From Orobanche coerulescens (taxonomy: Eukaryota; Streptophyta; Magnoliopsida; Lamiales; Orobanchaceae): a DNA stretch of 64,000 nt. The DNA is taken from contig CM065814.1 in assembly GCA_033398695.1 (NCBI GenBank), forward strand, positions 103,046,501-103,110,500. Direction: 5' to 3'. The position numbers and the translations under genes were made by a program. Under the pieces are notes generated by a model. That model was not told the origin of the DNA, searched no databases, and saw only the letters and a program-made list of their open reading frames with translations. The first letter of the stretch is position 1, and the number at the start of each line of letters is the position of its first letter. Below are positions 49,486 through 60,262 of this stretch, piece after piece.

Positions 49486-51476
49486 TGTTGGGATTCGGTG
49501 CCTAAATCAAAGGCCCAGCGGAAGCGGTAAAATGAAAATTAATCCGATCTGAATCCCTACGAGGATCGATCGAGCTACGTATATACGAATATATAAATGA
49601 AAACACAAGAGATGTAGACACTCACCCTTGTAGTCTATTGATTAAATGGATTCCTTCTCCTGATCTATTCCGCAAACTTTAGATTACTTTCCCTACGATC
49701 CAATCCACTCCAAGCTCTTGGATGATCCAACGCTGAAAATACCGCGTCTCTACTTGCCACGTGTCGGAGAAACGAACGGAACGACGATCACCTTGTTATC
49801 CTCCAAGGATACAGCTAGAGCTAGGATGAAGAAGCTTTCTATGTGATTATGACACTCTAAGTGTACAACTCACAACTCTCAATCAATCTCTTGATATTCT
49901 CCAAGAACAACCAAGAACTAAAATGAAGAAAAGGAAGAAGAAGACTTGAGAATTATTTCTCTCTCTCTCTTGCTATTCAACCATAGGAAATGAATGGGTT
50001 GTTTAAGATATTGAAGTCTTCTTTTCCTTTATTCAACTCCCACCCACATGATAACAACTCATCCTCACATGAGATTCCCTACAATGTCTTTGTCATCCAT
50101 TATTAAATGGACACAAAAAACCAAGAGGGGAGTAGGTGGAAAATGGGGGGGGGGGGCAATCTAGAAGGAGTCGGCCGAATTCGGTTCGTTTCGGACTCCC
50201 GAGAGTCCAAACAGATAAAATCCAATTCCATTCCGAGGTATTTATATCAATTAATTAATCCAATTAATTAATCATATCAAATACATAACAACATAATTAA
50301 TTTCTCCAAGAAATAATTATATTCATGAATTAAATTAATCACCCAGTAATTTATTTAATTCATTAGGCCGTAAATCAATTTATCCAATAAATCAATTTAG
50401 ACATCCAATGTCCCAATTAATTAGATATCCAATATCTAATATTCATAATGAGAGAATAAGCTCGATTCATTCCGTCGTCAATCCTATTGCGCGGCTCGGT
50501 AGGTCTGTCTCAGTCACCAATGGGAGGAACCAAAGAGTAGTAGCACCACCTAGCCATCCAGGCGGCCTACCCTGTACCCCAACTGAGAACGAATGATTGG
50601 GATCATTCAAGAACCATTCTGTCGTGAATACCAGTAAACGTATAAACCCTTCTTTCAAATGTCCCGATCAAGTTATAGGGTCACCGTCAGTCAAACCCTA
50701 TCTGTACTTGACGCTATGCATCAGTTAATGTAAATCGAGGTCATCGAGCTCTCGTGTATCCAATACCAGTAGCTCCAATGCTTTGGCCAATGACTCATGA
50801 TCTCATCTGCCAGTAACCGCATAGGACATATAACCCGCTCACTAACGGGAGAAAGAATTTTATCTTGCTACTCAGTAGGACCTGCTACTTGCCCGTCAAT
50901 ATGCACGTCGAGGTTGACCCACGCCTTCCGGTTTATAGGGTCGAACTACTCTAATGAAAATCTTGACGTCACAAGCACATCCCTACTAAATCCTCATGTC
51001 GAAGGTTCACGAATACCTATCACAACCTTTTGATTCCGTCATTGACTGTCCTTGAGTGAAATCCGTGTGACGAATCGAGGGTGAGTCGGTTCGAGTATAC
51101 TAATCTAATTAGCATACCTATAATGTGTGCTCCCACTAACCATTAGTGTTCGACAGGCACTCTCCATGTCAAAGAACAAGTCATACAAGTCTTCGCATAA
51201 ACTTAACTCCCAGTCAAGTTTCATCGACTTGCGAACGATTAAGTATTTGAGCTATAAACCTTTCCAGTGCCAACCCCCTTATACAATATGGAGTGGAACG
51301 TTTTGCTCTCAAATACACAGACTAGTTTCTATATGTATATTTACGAGTTAGGAATGCCAGTAACTACCAATAAATAAAGAAACATTCATTGCCTTATATT
51401 AATGATTTACATAATTACAAGTACAATTCCCTCACTCAATAACCTCTGAGTGGCATTCGAGGGTATACTCCTAACA
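49486..51476 (-). repeat. 5' LTR of the 10.4-kb Copia-type element
   Basis: + strand TGTTGGGATTCGGTGCC to ACTCCTAACA, nearly the same as 41113-43099, including the G run (about 50144). Differences seen are mostly single substitutions and small indels. Confidence 0.92.
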
Positions 51477-51481
51477 GCAAG

Positions 51482-51562
51482 ATGGACTTCCTTCCTGATT
51501 CTCCAATCATCAAACTCATTAATAGAAAACATAAGAACCTTGTTTATCATTGAGGTATCCAT
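51482..51562 (-). pseudogene. gag: SIRE-like Copia gag, N-terminus
   Basis: ATG at 51562-51560 is the first Met after the PBS. The 27 codons include FDDWRIRKEVH, the conserved opening of Copia Gag. The frame is in phase with the piece ending at 41112 once the insert and one GCAAG copy are removed, which confirms that the 41113-51476 element landed inside gag. The leader between PBS and ATG is short (about 90 bases). Confidence 0.82.
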
Positions 51563-51654
51563 GTATGGAAATGAGAAAGATAAAAATTGTTTTCAAAGAA
51601 AATAAGTGATTTTGGATCTAATTCGGTTAAAAATACGACTGATTCTTTTTAGAA

Positions 51655-51674
51655 TCAATCACTCTGATACCACT
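51655..51674 (-). promoter_or_regulatory. primer binding site of the SIRE-like element
   Basis: The minus strand reads AAGTGGTATCAGAGTGATTG, next to the LTR end GGCCAACA; the core is the tRNA-iMet complement. Confidence 0.87.
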
Positions 51675-52896
51675 TGTTGGCCACTAAGTATACAGGATAT
51701 AGCTTGGAAAGTGTTAGTACAACAAGCTGTACGATTTTCGAATGTGAGTGCATAGCGAAAGTTTGTTTAAGTGAGTTGTTGTAAATACAGCAACTAGGCT
51801 TATCTCCTATTAGCTTGGTGCGTACAGGGTTTTGCAGTGTATACTTATATAAATCACGGTTTGTGAAAACACTAAAGGCAGAAGGTAAATAACACAGTTA
51901 TAAAGTGGTACGAGGTAAACCCCTCTACGTCCACTGATCCTCCACACATGAGTAAAAACGTTTTACTATAATCACTACGTACACATCTAAGTGACTATAA
52001 CTAAACCTCCCATTGTATCGTTCACACAGATTGATACAAGGGCTGAAGCTGTTTGCCATTCACATAAATTGGCTAGAGCTTGTTCTTGACTTGCTTCTTC
52101 ACACACAGTTCCGAATGAGTAAGGCTTTCTTCAGTCCACACAGGGATGATAGATTCTCAACGATTAAGGGTAGAATACTTTCTGAACAGCAGCTGATCTT
52201 TGATACTCGATTGTTGTATGCTGTGCTATTCTCGTTGAAGGCTATAGTATATTTCTTCAATGTTGAATACATTGTAGGCTCATGAAATATACTTTCTTTT
52301 GTAATCGCTTATAATGCTAGAGTGATCTTGTCAGAGCTTTCGCGATATCTATAGCTTGTATTGAAAAGTGTTTGAGTCTTCAGGCTTCGGGGTACTTATA
52401 ACCTTTGGAAATCAAACCGTTATAAATGAAGCCGTTGCTGGTTGGTGAGATCTTGACGTCTAAGACTGGATTGGCGGCTGGCTGAATTTTAAATTAAAGC
52501 AGATCGCATTTAATGCTTGACATCCTTTCTGTCTTCGCATTAAATGCTCTTCAGCCCGTTCAGACTTATCTCTCTCCATCTGCATTAAATATTGTCCTAG
52601 CATCAATAAATGCGGTCTTAAACCGTGAATACTCTATGAATAAACAAAGCGTATCTCACAACGGTTTAATCCAGTCTTGTCGGATATATTTTACTTTTCC
52701 TAAGTAAAACATCTTACAGCCTGACTGCTGTATCCGACTCGTCTTATGCTGGCAGCTGTAGGCACTGTAGGATATACTTGATAGATCTTCACTGTATGGC
52801 CGTGCTGTATGTAGGATCCAGACAGCTTCCATACTTAGCGATTTTTGACTTCTTTGCTGTATGGCAATTATCAAAACAGGATTGTTTATCCCAACA
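51675..52896 (-). repeat. 5' LTR of the SIRE-like element
   Basis: + strand TGTTGGCC to CCCAACA, 1,222 bp; the ends are inverted repeats TGTTGG/CCAACA. Read on the minus strand it starts TGTTGGGATAAACAATCC with a TTTTGATAAT word, as in SIRE LTRs. From 51965 onward it is duplicated at 43127. Confidence 0.85.
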
Positions 52897-54138
52897 ACAT
52901 GTGTTTTTAAATCGATTCTTGTCGAATTGAAGTTAACTATGATGGATATTACTATTGAGATAGTCATATTATTGATATGGAATGAAATGTACTTCATTCA
53001 AGGTTGTTCTAGTGATTGTTGATTGTCAAAGGATGTCGTTCGTTCAAGGGAGGACTATTATTCATCTTCTGCATTGAGGCAATTTATCTTACTTGATTAT
53101 AATGATAGTCATTCTTGTGAATGGTGTGTATTTCGTGTACGTGTTAATGTTTTATGAATTACCATTCATATTGAGGTACTGTTATTGATCATGTCGACCG
53201 TCTTGTTGTTTCATTGTGATCCCAAGTTCACTATATTTGATATTGTTGATCTAATTGATCGTTGTTTCACTTGTTGAGTTCCTTTGATACTTGTTGGATA
53301 TGTTGGTTATTTGAGTTTCCTTGTCATATTGTATCGTGGTATTTCTAGAGTCATACCTGCGTGTCGATTGATTTTGTGTAGGATTTTTAGCCACGTACAT
53401 ACACTCGTATGTTGATGTTCCACATTGATTATGCACACGTCATGATTAGTTCATGAGACTAATTAGGTACATTATCCCACATATATCCTGAGAATTTCGT
53501 ATACAGGGTGGACAAGTGCATGTACATATTCTCGGGTCGGGTGTACTGCGGTGTCAGTCTTTGAGCCATATTGTTGGTCGTTCTTATTTCAATGTGATTG
53601 AGTATGTACGAAGTGTTGCAATTAGTTGTTCATGCGCCCAAGGGGTATGTTCGACAGTCGGGTTTGTTTGATTGAAATCTAGTATATAAATTATATAACA
53701 TCTTGAGATTTATTATCATGTGTATTTGACCCTATGGTTTTGGGCGAAATACGTGTTTGTATTTTTGGTCGAGGGAAGGCCAAGGCACAGGAAGAGCATT
53801 ATGACGACGAAGGGTTTGAAGGATATTAGTTTGGGAGCCAAGTCTTCTTGTTTCTGGTTATGTTAAATTGTGTACTTTATTATGTTGTATTTTACTTCTC
53901 TGTATCTTATATTGTTTTGAGTATTCTCCATCTTCATATGGATTATACTTGTATTTTAGATCTTGTGCATTATGGAAATTATAGTCAAGTATTGTATAAA
54001 CTCCTCGTCGGAGTGTTTGGTACTATAATGTGGTTCAGTATTGCATTTGTATTACAGTTGATTAATGTAATTATATCATCTGGTGGGTCCCAGCATGGGG
54101 TCCGTGGCACTATAATAGCTGCCTTTTTTGGTTGTTAC
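52897..54138 (+). repeat. 3' part of a Tekay-like Gypsy LTR, second copy
   Basis: Near-identical to 44051-45294, ending GGTTGTTACA near 54138. The SIRE-like element inserted into it at 52896, so the upstream part of the LTR is displaced. Confidence 0.8.
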
Positions 54139-54385
54139 AAGATGTAACCTATCAACCAAGATTAGTATTTGATACTACTAGTAATGAGATTACTTATCTT
54201 TTTCAAGAACTAATAAGTGACAAGTCAAAACTTGCTTAAAGATTTTGTGACAAAGGATCTTTGAATCATTTTACTCAAAATGGGACGCAAATTTTGATTA
54301 ATAAAATGTTAAATAATTTGGTTTTTAATTTTATCATTTGATAAACGATTTACTTATTGCATTTTCCTTTTGATTTGTACAAATC

Positions 54386-54956
54386 ATGTCTCCTAAAAAC
54401 ACCAACATCATTATTATTGTCCAGCTAACCTATTTTAACTTACGATCTATCCTAGAGAGGGAGAAACTTAATGGCTCAAATTTCCTCGATTGGTATAGAA
54501 ATATGAGAAGAGTTCTCAGACAAAAGAGGAAAGAGCCAGTTCTTGGTATCCTTAACCATATTTCCAACTGGGAACCACAAATGCCCAAATGCAGGGTGGG
54601 AGGGAATAATATGTAGATGTCACTTGCCTAATGTTGGTGACCATGAATTTGAAGAAGTAGTTTTAGAATATGGATGTGTACAACACAATTCAGCAACTCA
54701 AGAACAATTTCAAGAGCATGCTCGAATTGCGAGGTTTGAGACCTCCAATGCAATTCTGGATTCTAGGCTCGAGAAACATAAGTCGGTTGGGCCTCACGTG
54801 TTGAAGATGATTAGATACTTTGACCATATGATGAAGCTCGATTTTTTCTATAGCCAAGAGTTGGATACTCACCATTCTTCATTCGTTGCATGATGGTTAT
54901 GGCACATTTAAAATAGACTATAACCTAAATTGAATAAAAGTCATTGAGTGAACTGG
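54386..54956 (+). pseudogene. gag: Copia gag N-terminal fragment, second copy
   Basis: It starts MSPKNTN at 54386 and shows LNGSNFLDWYRNMRRVLRQK, with the same frame change and the same break point as 45541-46111. It is cut at 54956 by the LTR of the array family. Only a few codons differ between the two copies, so both come from one duplicated block. Confidence 0.82.
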
Positions 54957-56883
54957 TGTTGGGATTCAGTAATTAAAATCGAGTTACGCAGCAAAAAAAT
55001 AAAACCGGTCTAACCGGATAAAAACCGAACCCCTAAAAGGATCGATCAAGCATCGTATATCGAATATATTAAAATCAAAAGGCAGGGATAAAAGAGTTAT
55101 ACCCTTGTAGTCCCTTTGATGATTTTTTTCTTGATAATGACGAGCTAGCTTTGATAGTTCCCGGCCACCAGAAGTCTCCGTCCCTTTTATGTACCACCAA
55201 CACTAAGACAAATCTAATTCATTTAAGCTTGATGAATGATCAAACCAAGAAGATGTCGGGTGTCTCATTGTTATCATGCGTGGATATTGATCGGAAATAT
55301 TTTATATCAATTTGTTCCCTAAAAGCACTACTACGATTTTGTATATAGAAATTTTCTCTTTTCTTTTCTTCTTCTTTCTTTCTCTCTAATATGAACAAGA
55401 ATGTCATAAAAAATTCTCTCTCTCTTCCTTAGTTCACTACCTCCTAACAATGCATGTTCGTGGAGTTAATTTTTATCAACTTATTTAGATTAAAGATAAG
55501 ATAGCAAAGATATTTGCTATCTCATTATTTTGTCTATATGTAAAAAGTCTCTAACATGTTCCCACCACAACATGACAATGAGTGACGCTTTATGAAAGGA
55601 GAGACCAAGAGGGCCCATCATGATTGTATGAGAAGAAACGAGCCGAGCCACTCAATTCGTGTACTGGATATTCGTGTGTCTAGTCCGTTAAGCATACTTC
55701 ATTTTATCTCAAATATATTTATACTTAATTAATAATCAAATTAATTAATTTTATAAAATATAAAATTATAATTATATTTCTCCAAGAAATAAATATTTAC
55801 GAATTAAATTAATCACCCAGTAATTAATTTCAATTCACAAGACCCATCGATTTATCCAATAAATCAAATTAGATATCTAATATCCAATACTAATGAAGAG
55901 ATCATAAATTCACATTTATCTGTCAAATATCCTTATGTGTGACTCCATAGGTCCATCTCAGTCGGCAATGGGAGGAACTGAGGATTGCGGGTAAGACTTA
56001 GTTAGTCTAGTGACTGCACCGCAACCCAAATGAGAACGAATGTGAATCATTCTAAAACCATTATGTCATGAATACCGTATACGTATACATTCTTCAATCA
56101 TATGTCCTGGTCAAGTATTAGGGTCACGGTAATGTCAAACCCTATTGTAACTTGACTCTATGCATGTGTTAATGCAAACAAAGATTATCGTGCTCTCGTG
56201 TATCAAATATAACTAGCTCTAAATGCTTTGGCCAAATACTTACGATCTTATTTGCCATTAACCGCATAAGACATTTACCTGCTCACTTACAAGAGAAAGA
56301 ATCATATCTTGGTATTCGGTAGAGATTGCTACTTACCCACTAAGTTGCACTTGGAAGTTGATCCCTCCAACCAGCGGTTGGATTTAACTACTCTAATGAC
56401 TAACATAATGTCACAAGCACATCTCCTTCTAAAACCTCAACTTAAAGGTTCACGTATACCTATCAAAACCTTTCGGTTCAGTTATTGACAATTCCGAAGT
56501 AAAATCCATGTGAACGAATCGAGGTGAGTCGTGTTCGAGTATACCTATAACGTGTGCTCCCACGAACCCTTAGTGAATACAGACACTCTACACGTTATAC
56601 AAGCCTTGTCTAAACTTAATGCCCAGATAAGTTTTATCAACTTGCGAATCGGTTAAGCATTCGAGACCTAAACACTTCTAGTGCCTATCTCCTTATCTCC
56701 ATAAGGAGTATAATGTTTACTATAAAATGCAAAGACTCTAATTCTATATATCAAATCACAATGCTAGTGATACATAATAACATAGAAATAATAAATGCCT
56801 CATTTAATTTAACATTCATAATTACAATACAATGCTCTCACTCTCTCATGCTCTGAGTGGCATTCTAGGGTATATTCCTAATG
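54957..56883 (-). repeat. Copia LTR (array family), second copy, 3' LTR of its element
   Basis: 1,927 bp, + strand TGTTGGGATTCAG to about TATTCCTAATG. It is followed by the minus-strand PPT (ATCTCCCACTTGCACTC) and then by real Copia pol code, which fixes it as the 3' LTR of a minus element. Its CT run is shorter than in the first copy. Confidence 0.9.
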
Positions 56884-56904
56884 ATCTCCCACTTGCACTC
56901 AATG

Positions 56905-57192
56905 TCACAAACAATGGTATCTAATACCCATACTCTCCAGATGTCTCTCTAAGACCTTCTGAGATAGTGGCTTGGTCAGCAGATCAGCAACATTATTTGC
57001 TGTGTCTATTCTCTGCAGTGTAATGTTCCCTTTCTGAACCATTTCTCTAACAAAATGATACTTTCTCTCAATATATTTGGTGTTATGATGAGCCCTAGAC
57101 TCCCTATCCACGGGCCGATCTGAATCAGGAACCACTTGAAGTTCCTTAGTGAACTTCTTAATCCAAATCGCCTCTTTAGCAGCCTCCATGAC
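56905..57192 (-). pseudogene. pol: Copia RNase H C-terminus
   Basis: The minus frame reads EAAKEAIWIKKFTKELQVV, HHNTKYIERKYHFVREMVQK, TANNVADLLTKPLSQKVLER, then HLESMGIRYHCL and a stop at 56905. This is the typical Copia polyprotein end. The stretch with the catalytic (L)YCDN-type Asp between VVPDSD and ESRAHHNT is missing, so an internal deletion of some 15-20 codons removed part of the active site. The gene is cut at 57193 by a Gypsy LTR. Confidence 0.85.
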
Positions 57193-57716
57193 TGTAATAC
57201 CCGGATATTTGTCATATATTTTTATCTGTATTTGAATCTGAAGGAATTTGATGTTGTCATACAAATAATCAAAGTATGATTTTCCGTATCAGTAATCCCA
57301 TGGTCATGAGTGTATATTGTCAAGGATGTTCATTAATTCATGTGTCTACATGCAATTAGCGCACGCTAATGTATACACACGCTACACTTGAACGTTAGTG
57401 CACGTTATGTGTCGGAATGAACCTGGATGGCTTTTGGAATAGTTAAGTCAACGTTGTTTAGCGCGCGCTACGGATTATAGTTAACACACGCTAAATCCAT
57501 GGACAGTAGAGGCAGTAAGCTCTGCGAGGCCGTTAGCATGCGCAACAATGATAATTAGCGTATGCTAAATATAGCACCTAACGTACATAATGTTGTATAA
57601 CGTGCGTAAGGCCGAGGACAGAAAGAGACAATGTATTATGAGCTCATTAGCACGCACTAAGTAGTGAGCCTAGCGCACGCTATATGTCACTTTCTATAAA
57701 TAGAACAGCAACCCTT
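57193..57716 (+). repeat. 5' part of a Gypsy LTR with palindrome array
   Basis: It starts TGTAATACCCGG. About eleven diverged TAGCG-NN-CGCTA sites lie at 57356-57682, followed by the TATA box CTATAAATAG (57694-57703). The LTR is cut 13 bases later by the Tat-like element; CCCTT (57712-57716) is the likely target duplicate. Confidence 0.82.
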
Positions 57717-59023
57717 TGTTAGGCGTATTTTTATACGCTTATTTATCTTGATTTTGTAGTGTTTTGGTGAGTGAAATCATCTAAATGAGCTTTTAATGCC
57801 TTAATTTTGTATGATTGACAGGAAATTGAAGTCCGGAAGCTAAAACGAGGCAAAACGGGCGAAGACGACAAAACTGGACTATGAGCCGCAGCACAAGGAA
57901 TCGAGCGCGGACAGAAGACACCGGGAAGGCGAGTAATCAGACTCTGTGCCGCAGCCCTAGGTGAGCCGCGGCACGAAGAATTTATTTACGCCTGTGCATT
58001 CACTTTTTGCTATGTGCCGCGGCACGACCAAGTGAGCCGCGGCACACTTAGCGGGTTTGTACGTCTGCGCGGATTTTGAGCCGTTTCGGCCGTTCAACCG
58101 ATTAATACGGACGCGATTTGTGGAGGTGCTGAGCTATAAATAGGGTTTAAGACCCTAATTAAACCATCTTGGAATCATTGAATCTAAGACACAGGAGAGC
58201 TTAAGCTTGGAGACGGCGAGAAGAGGAGGAAAGCGAAGAATTCAAGGGCGAAGGCGGGAGTCAAGAACGGAGGAATCCGAACTTCATCTGCGTTTGAATT
58301 TTATGCTTTCGTTTATTTATTCGTATTTTCGCTTTTAGTATGTCGGGCTAAAGCCCTAATCTAGGGTTTTGATGAAACCTTTGTTTGTGAATTGATTGAG
58401 ATTATCCAATTTATTACCTTTTTATTGAGTTTTCCCAATTATGTTTAATGCTTGCAATTATCTGGCCAATAGTTGTATTGATTTAATCATTCACTTCGAA
58501 TCGGGAGAGGAGATTTGGTGAGGAACTATTGGTGAGGACCGTTTTATTCTGTGAGATAGGAATATACTCATAGGAACTACGTGGCCTTTAGGAGATTTCA
58601 TGCTTTTTGCCTATCGACGAGATAATTCACCTAGGGATAGAGTGCATTAGTCGCCGTTAGATAAATCTATTGACCTCGGGAGAGGCGGTAGAATATATTA
58701 GCAATCTCCGCCTTCAATAAATTGGGAAAATTATTTATTACGGATAATCGAGATTAAATTCGGATAAATTAAGGTGGATTCAGAACCCTAGACTTATTCA
58801 TCATTTGATTCCTTTTATTCAAGATATTGTTTTTTTTTACTGCTTAGTCTTTTATTAATTCTTTTGTTATTAATCGCAAAAACCAACTTCGATTGTTCAA
58901 ATAAAATTGGAATACGAAAACATCGGTAGTTAGAGATTCAATCCTCGTGGGAACGATACTCTACTTATCACTTTATTACTTGTAAACGATGACGTGCACT
59001 TGCGTGTAGGAAATATCGCAACA
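57717..59023 (+). repeat. first LTR of the Tat-like element
   Basis: TGTTAGGCGTATTTTTATACGC to CGCAACA, 1,307 bp. It has a GC-rich block with GTGCCGCGGCAC palindromes (57883-58045) and a TATA box CTATAAATAG (58134-58143). Confidence 0.85.
57883..58045. promoter_or_regulatory. array of GTGCCGCGGCAC-type palindromes
   Basis: Five sites: 57883-57894, 57946-57957, 57963-57974, 58013-58024 (perfect) and 58034-58045. Variants change the outer base or the centre. The array ends 89 bases before the TATA box. Confidence 0.8.
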
Positions 59024-59029
59024 AGTTTT

Positions 59030-59048
59030 TGGCGCCGTTGCCGGGGAC
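59030..59048 (+). promoter_or_regulatory. primer binding site, Athila/Tat type
   Basis: TGGCGCCGTTGCCGGGGAC, seven bases after the LTR end. It recurs at 63090 after the second LTR. Confidence 0.87.
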
Positions 59049-59140
59049 TGATTTTTCGCTAATATCAATACCAAGCGACTCTAATTTTAATTTGAAGTTT
59101 TTTTTCTTTGTTTAGTCTCTTTATTTTTATTTTCTTCATT

Positions 59141-60262
59141 ATGTTTTCCTATGAGTATCGTGACCCTTGGCATTTCATAAATTTCGATGCTCTTAATAAT
59201 TTGCCAAATAAATTGATCGACCCCCTCCCCCAAAAGAAAAGACCATGCTTGAAATTTATGTAGACGTTCTTAAAAATCCCGATAGTAGCATTTTTGAGCT
59301 ATCATGTGCACATCGTGGTCTTGAGAATCACTACGGTTATTTTCCACCTCATTTATTTAGTAGTGAAGTTGAGGAGGTTGAGAAGAATGACATGTTGAGT
59401 TTTAGGTCGATCGGCCCCTCCCCCAAAAGAAAAGACCATGCTTGAAATTTATGTAGACGTTCTTAAAAATCCCGATAGTACCTTTTTTGAGCTATCATGT
59501 GCACATCGTGGTCTTGAGAATCACTACGGTTATTTTCCACTCATTTATTTAGTAGTGAAGTTGAGGGGAGGTTGAGAAGAATGACATGTTGAGTTTTAGG
59601 GTCATCGGCCCTCCCCAAAAGAAAAGACCATACTTGAAATTTATGTAGACGTTCTTAAAAATCCTGATAGTACCCTTTTTGAGCTACAATGCGCACATCG
59701 TGGTCTTGAGAATCACTACGGTTATTTTCCAGCTCATTTATTTAGTAGTGAAGTTGAGGGGGAGGTTGAGAAGAACGACATGTTGAGTTTTAGGGTCGAT
59801 CCCCCAGCACCCAATGAGTTCATAAAGTGTGATGAGCCTAGAGAAGAAGTTATCATTGATGATGTTTCCAAAGAAATTCCATTAAATTGTCATCAAACTT
59901 CGACTAATAAGGTGAATACTTTTGTGCCAAAAATTTTATTAACGGTGCCACGCATAATTTTTCCTAAATCCATAATGGGATAGATTGACCCCATTACTCA
60001 TGATTTTGTTGAGGCTGATTCTTCGAGTTCTAATGAGGTTGTGCATGATAATTCTTTATTATTTGCCCATTCGAACTCTGCTTATTTTTTCATGCCTTAT
60101 CATTATTATATTCTTCCATCATTTTTTGGTTGTCCGCATAATTATTCTTATTCATCATTTTTGGCAACCGGGCATGAGCCAAAGCCTCCCCTATGGAATA
60201 AGAGGCTTATAGATTGCAAGAAGGGGGCATTTGGCAATCTCCCAAGAAAGAAGCCGCGTTAA
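59141..60262 (+). pseudogene. short ORF of the Tat-like element with three internal 193-bp repeats, degraded
   Basis: A likely start is ATG 59141 (MFSYEYRDPWHFINFDALNN). Then come three tandem repeats, each coding for KRK..LEIYVDVLKNPDS, FELSCAHRGLENHYGYFP and LFSSEVE (59216-59407, 59408-59600, 59601-59793). Next is an acidic stretch (CDEPREEVIIDDVS). The tail is rich in Tyr, His and Phe (YHYYILPSFFGC) and ends NLPRKKPR before TAA at 60260-60262. The first repeat spacing (193) is not a multiple of three and stops occur, so the frame is broken. I do not recognise a domain; it has no Gag knuckle and no Pol motif. Confidence 0.6.

Larger units (their letters stand above)
41113..51476 (-). mobile_element. 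Copia-type element (Angela/Tork-like LTRs) with non-coding, rearranged interior
   Basis: Two LTRs in minus orientation (41113-43099, 1,987 bp; 49486-51476, 1,991 bp), a PPT beside the left LTR (minus AAGTGGGAGATT at 43100), a PBS beside the right one (49485-49470), and the perfect target duplicate GCAAG (41108-41112, 51477-51481). The interior has no Copia gag or pol of its own. It instead holds a 4.9-kb block (43127-48072) that duplicates 51965-56914, plus a non-coding leader. The clade call rests on the LTR and PPT type and is inference. Confidence 0.85.
36811..52896 (-). mobile_element. minus-strand SIRE-like Copia, 5' half, split by two insertions
   Basis: Its parts are the 5' LTR (52896-51675), PBS (51674-51655), gag start (51562-51482), gag body (41112-40215) and gag end (37019-36811). 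The two gaps are removed exactly by the TSDs GCAAG and CGGAA. Pol and the 3' LTR are missing on the left. ACATG at 52897-52901 is the expected right target duplicate. Confidence 0.82.
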
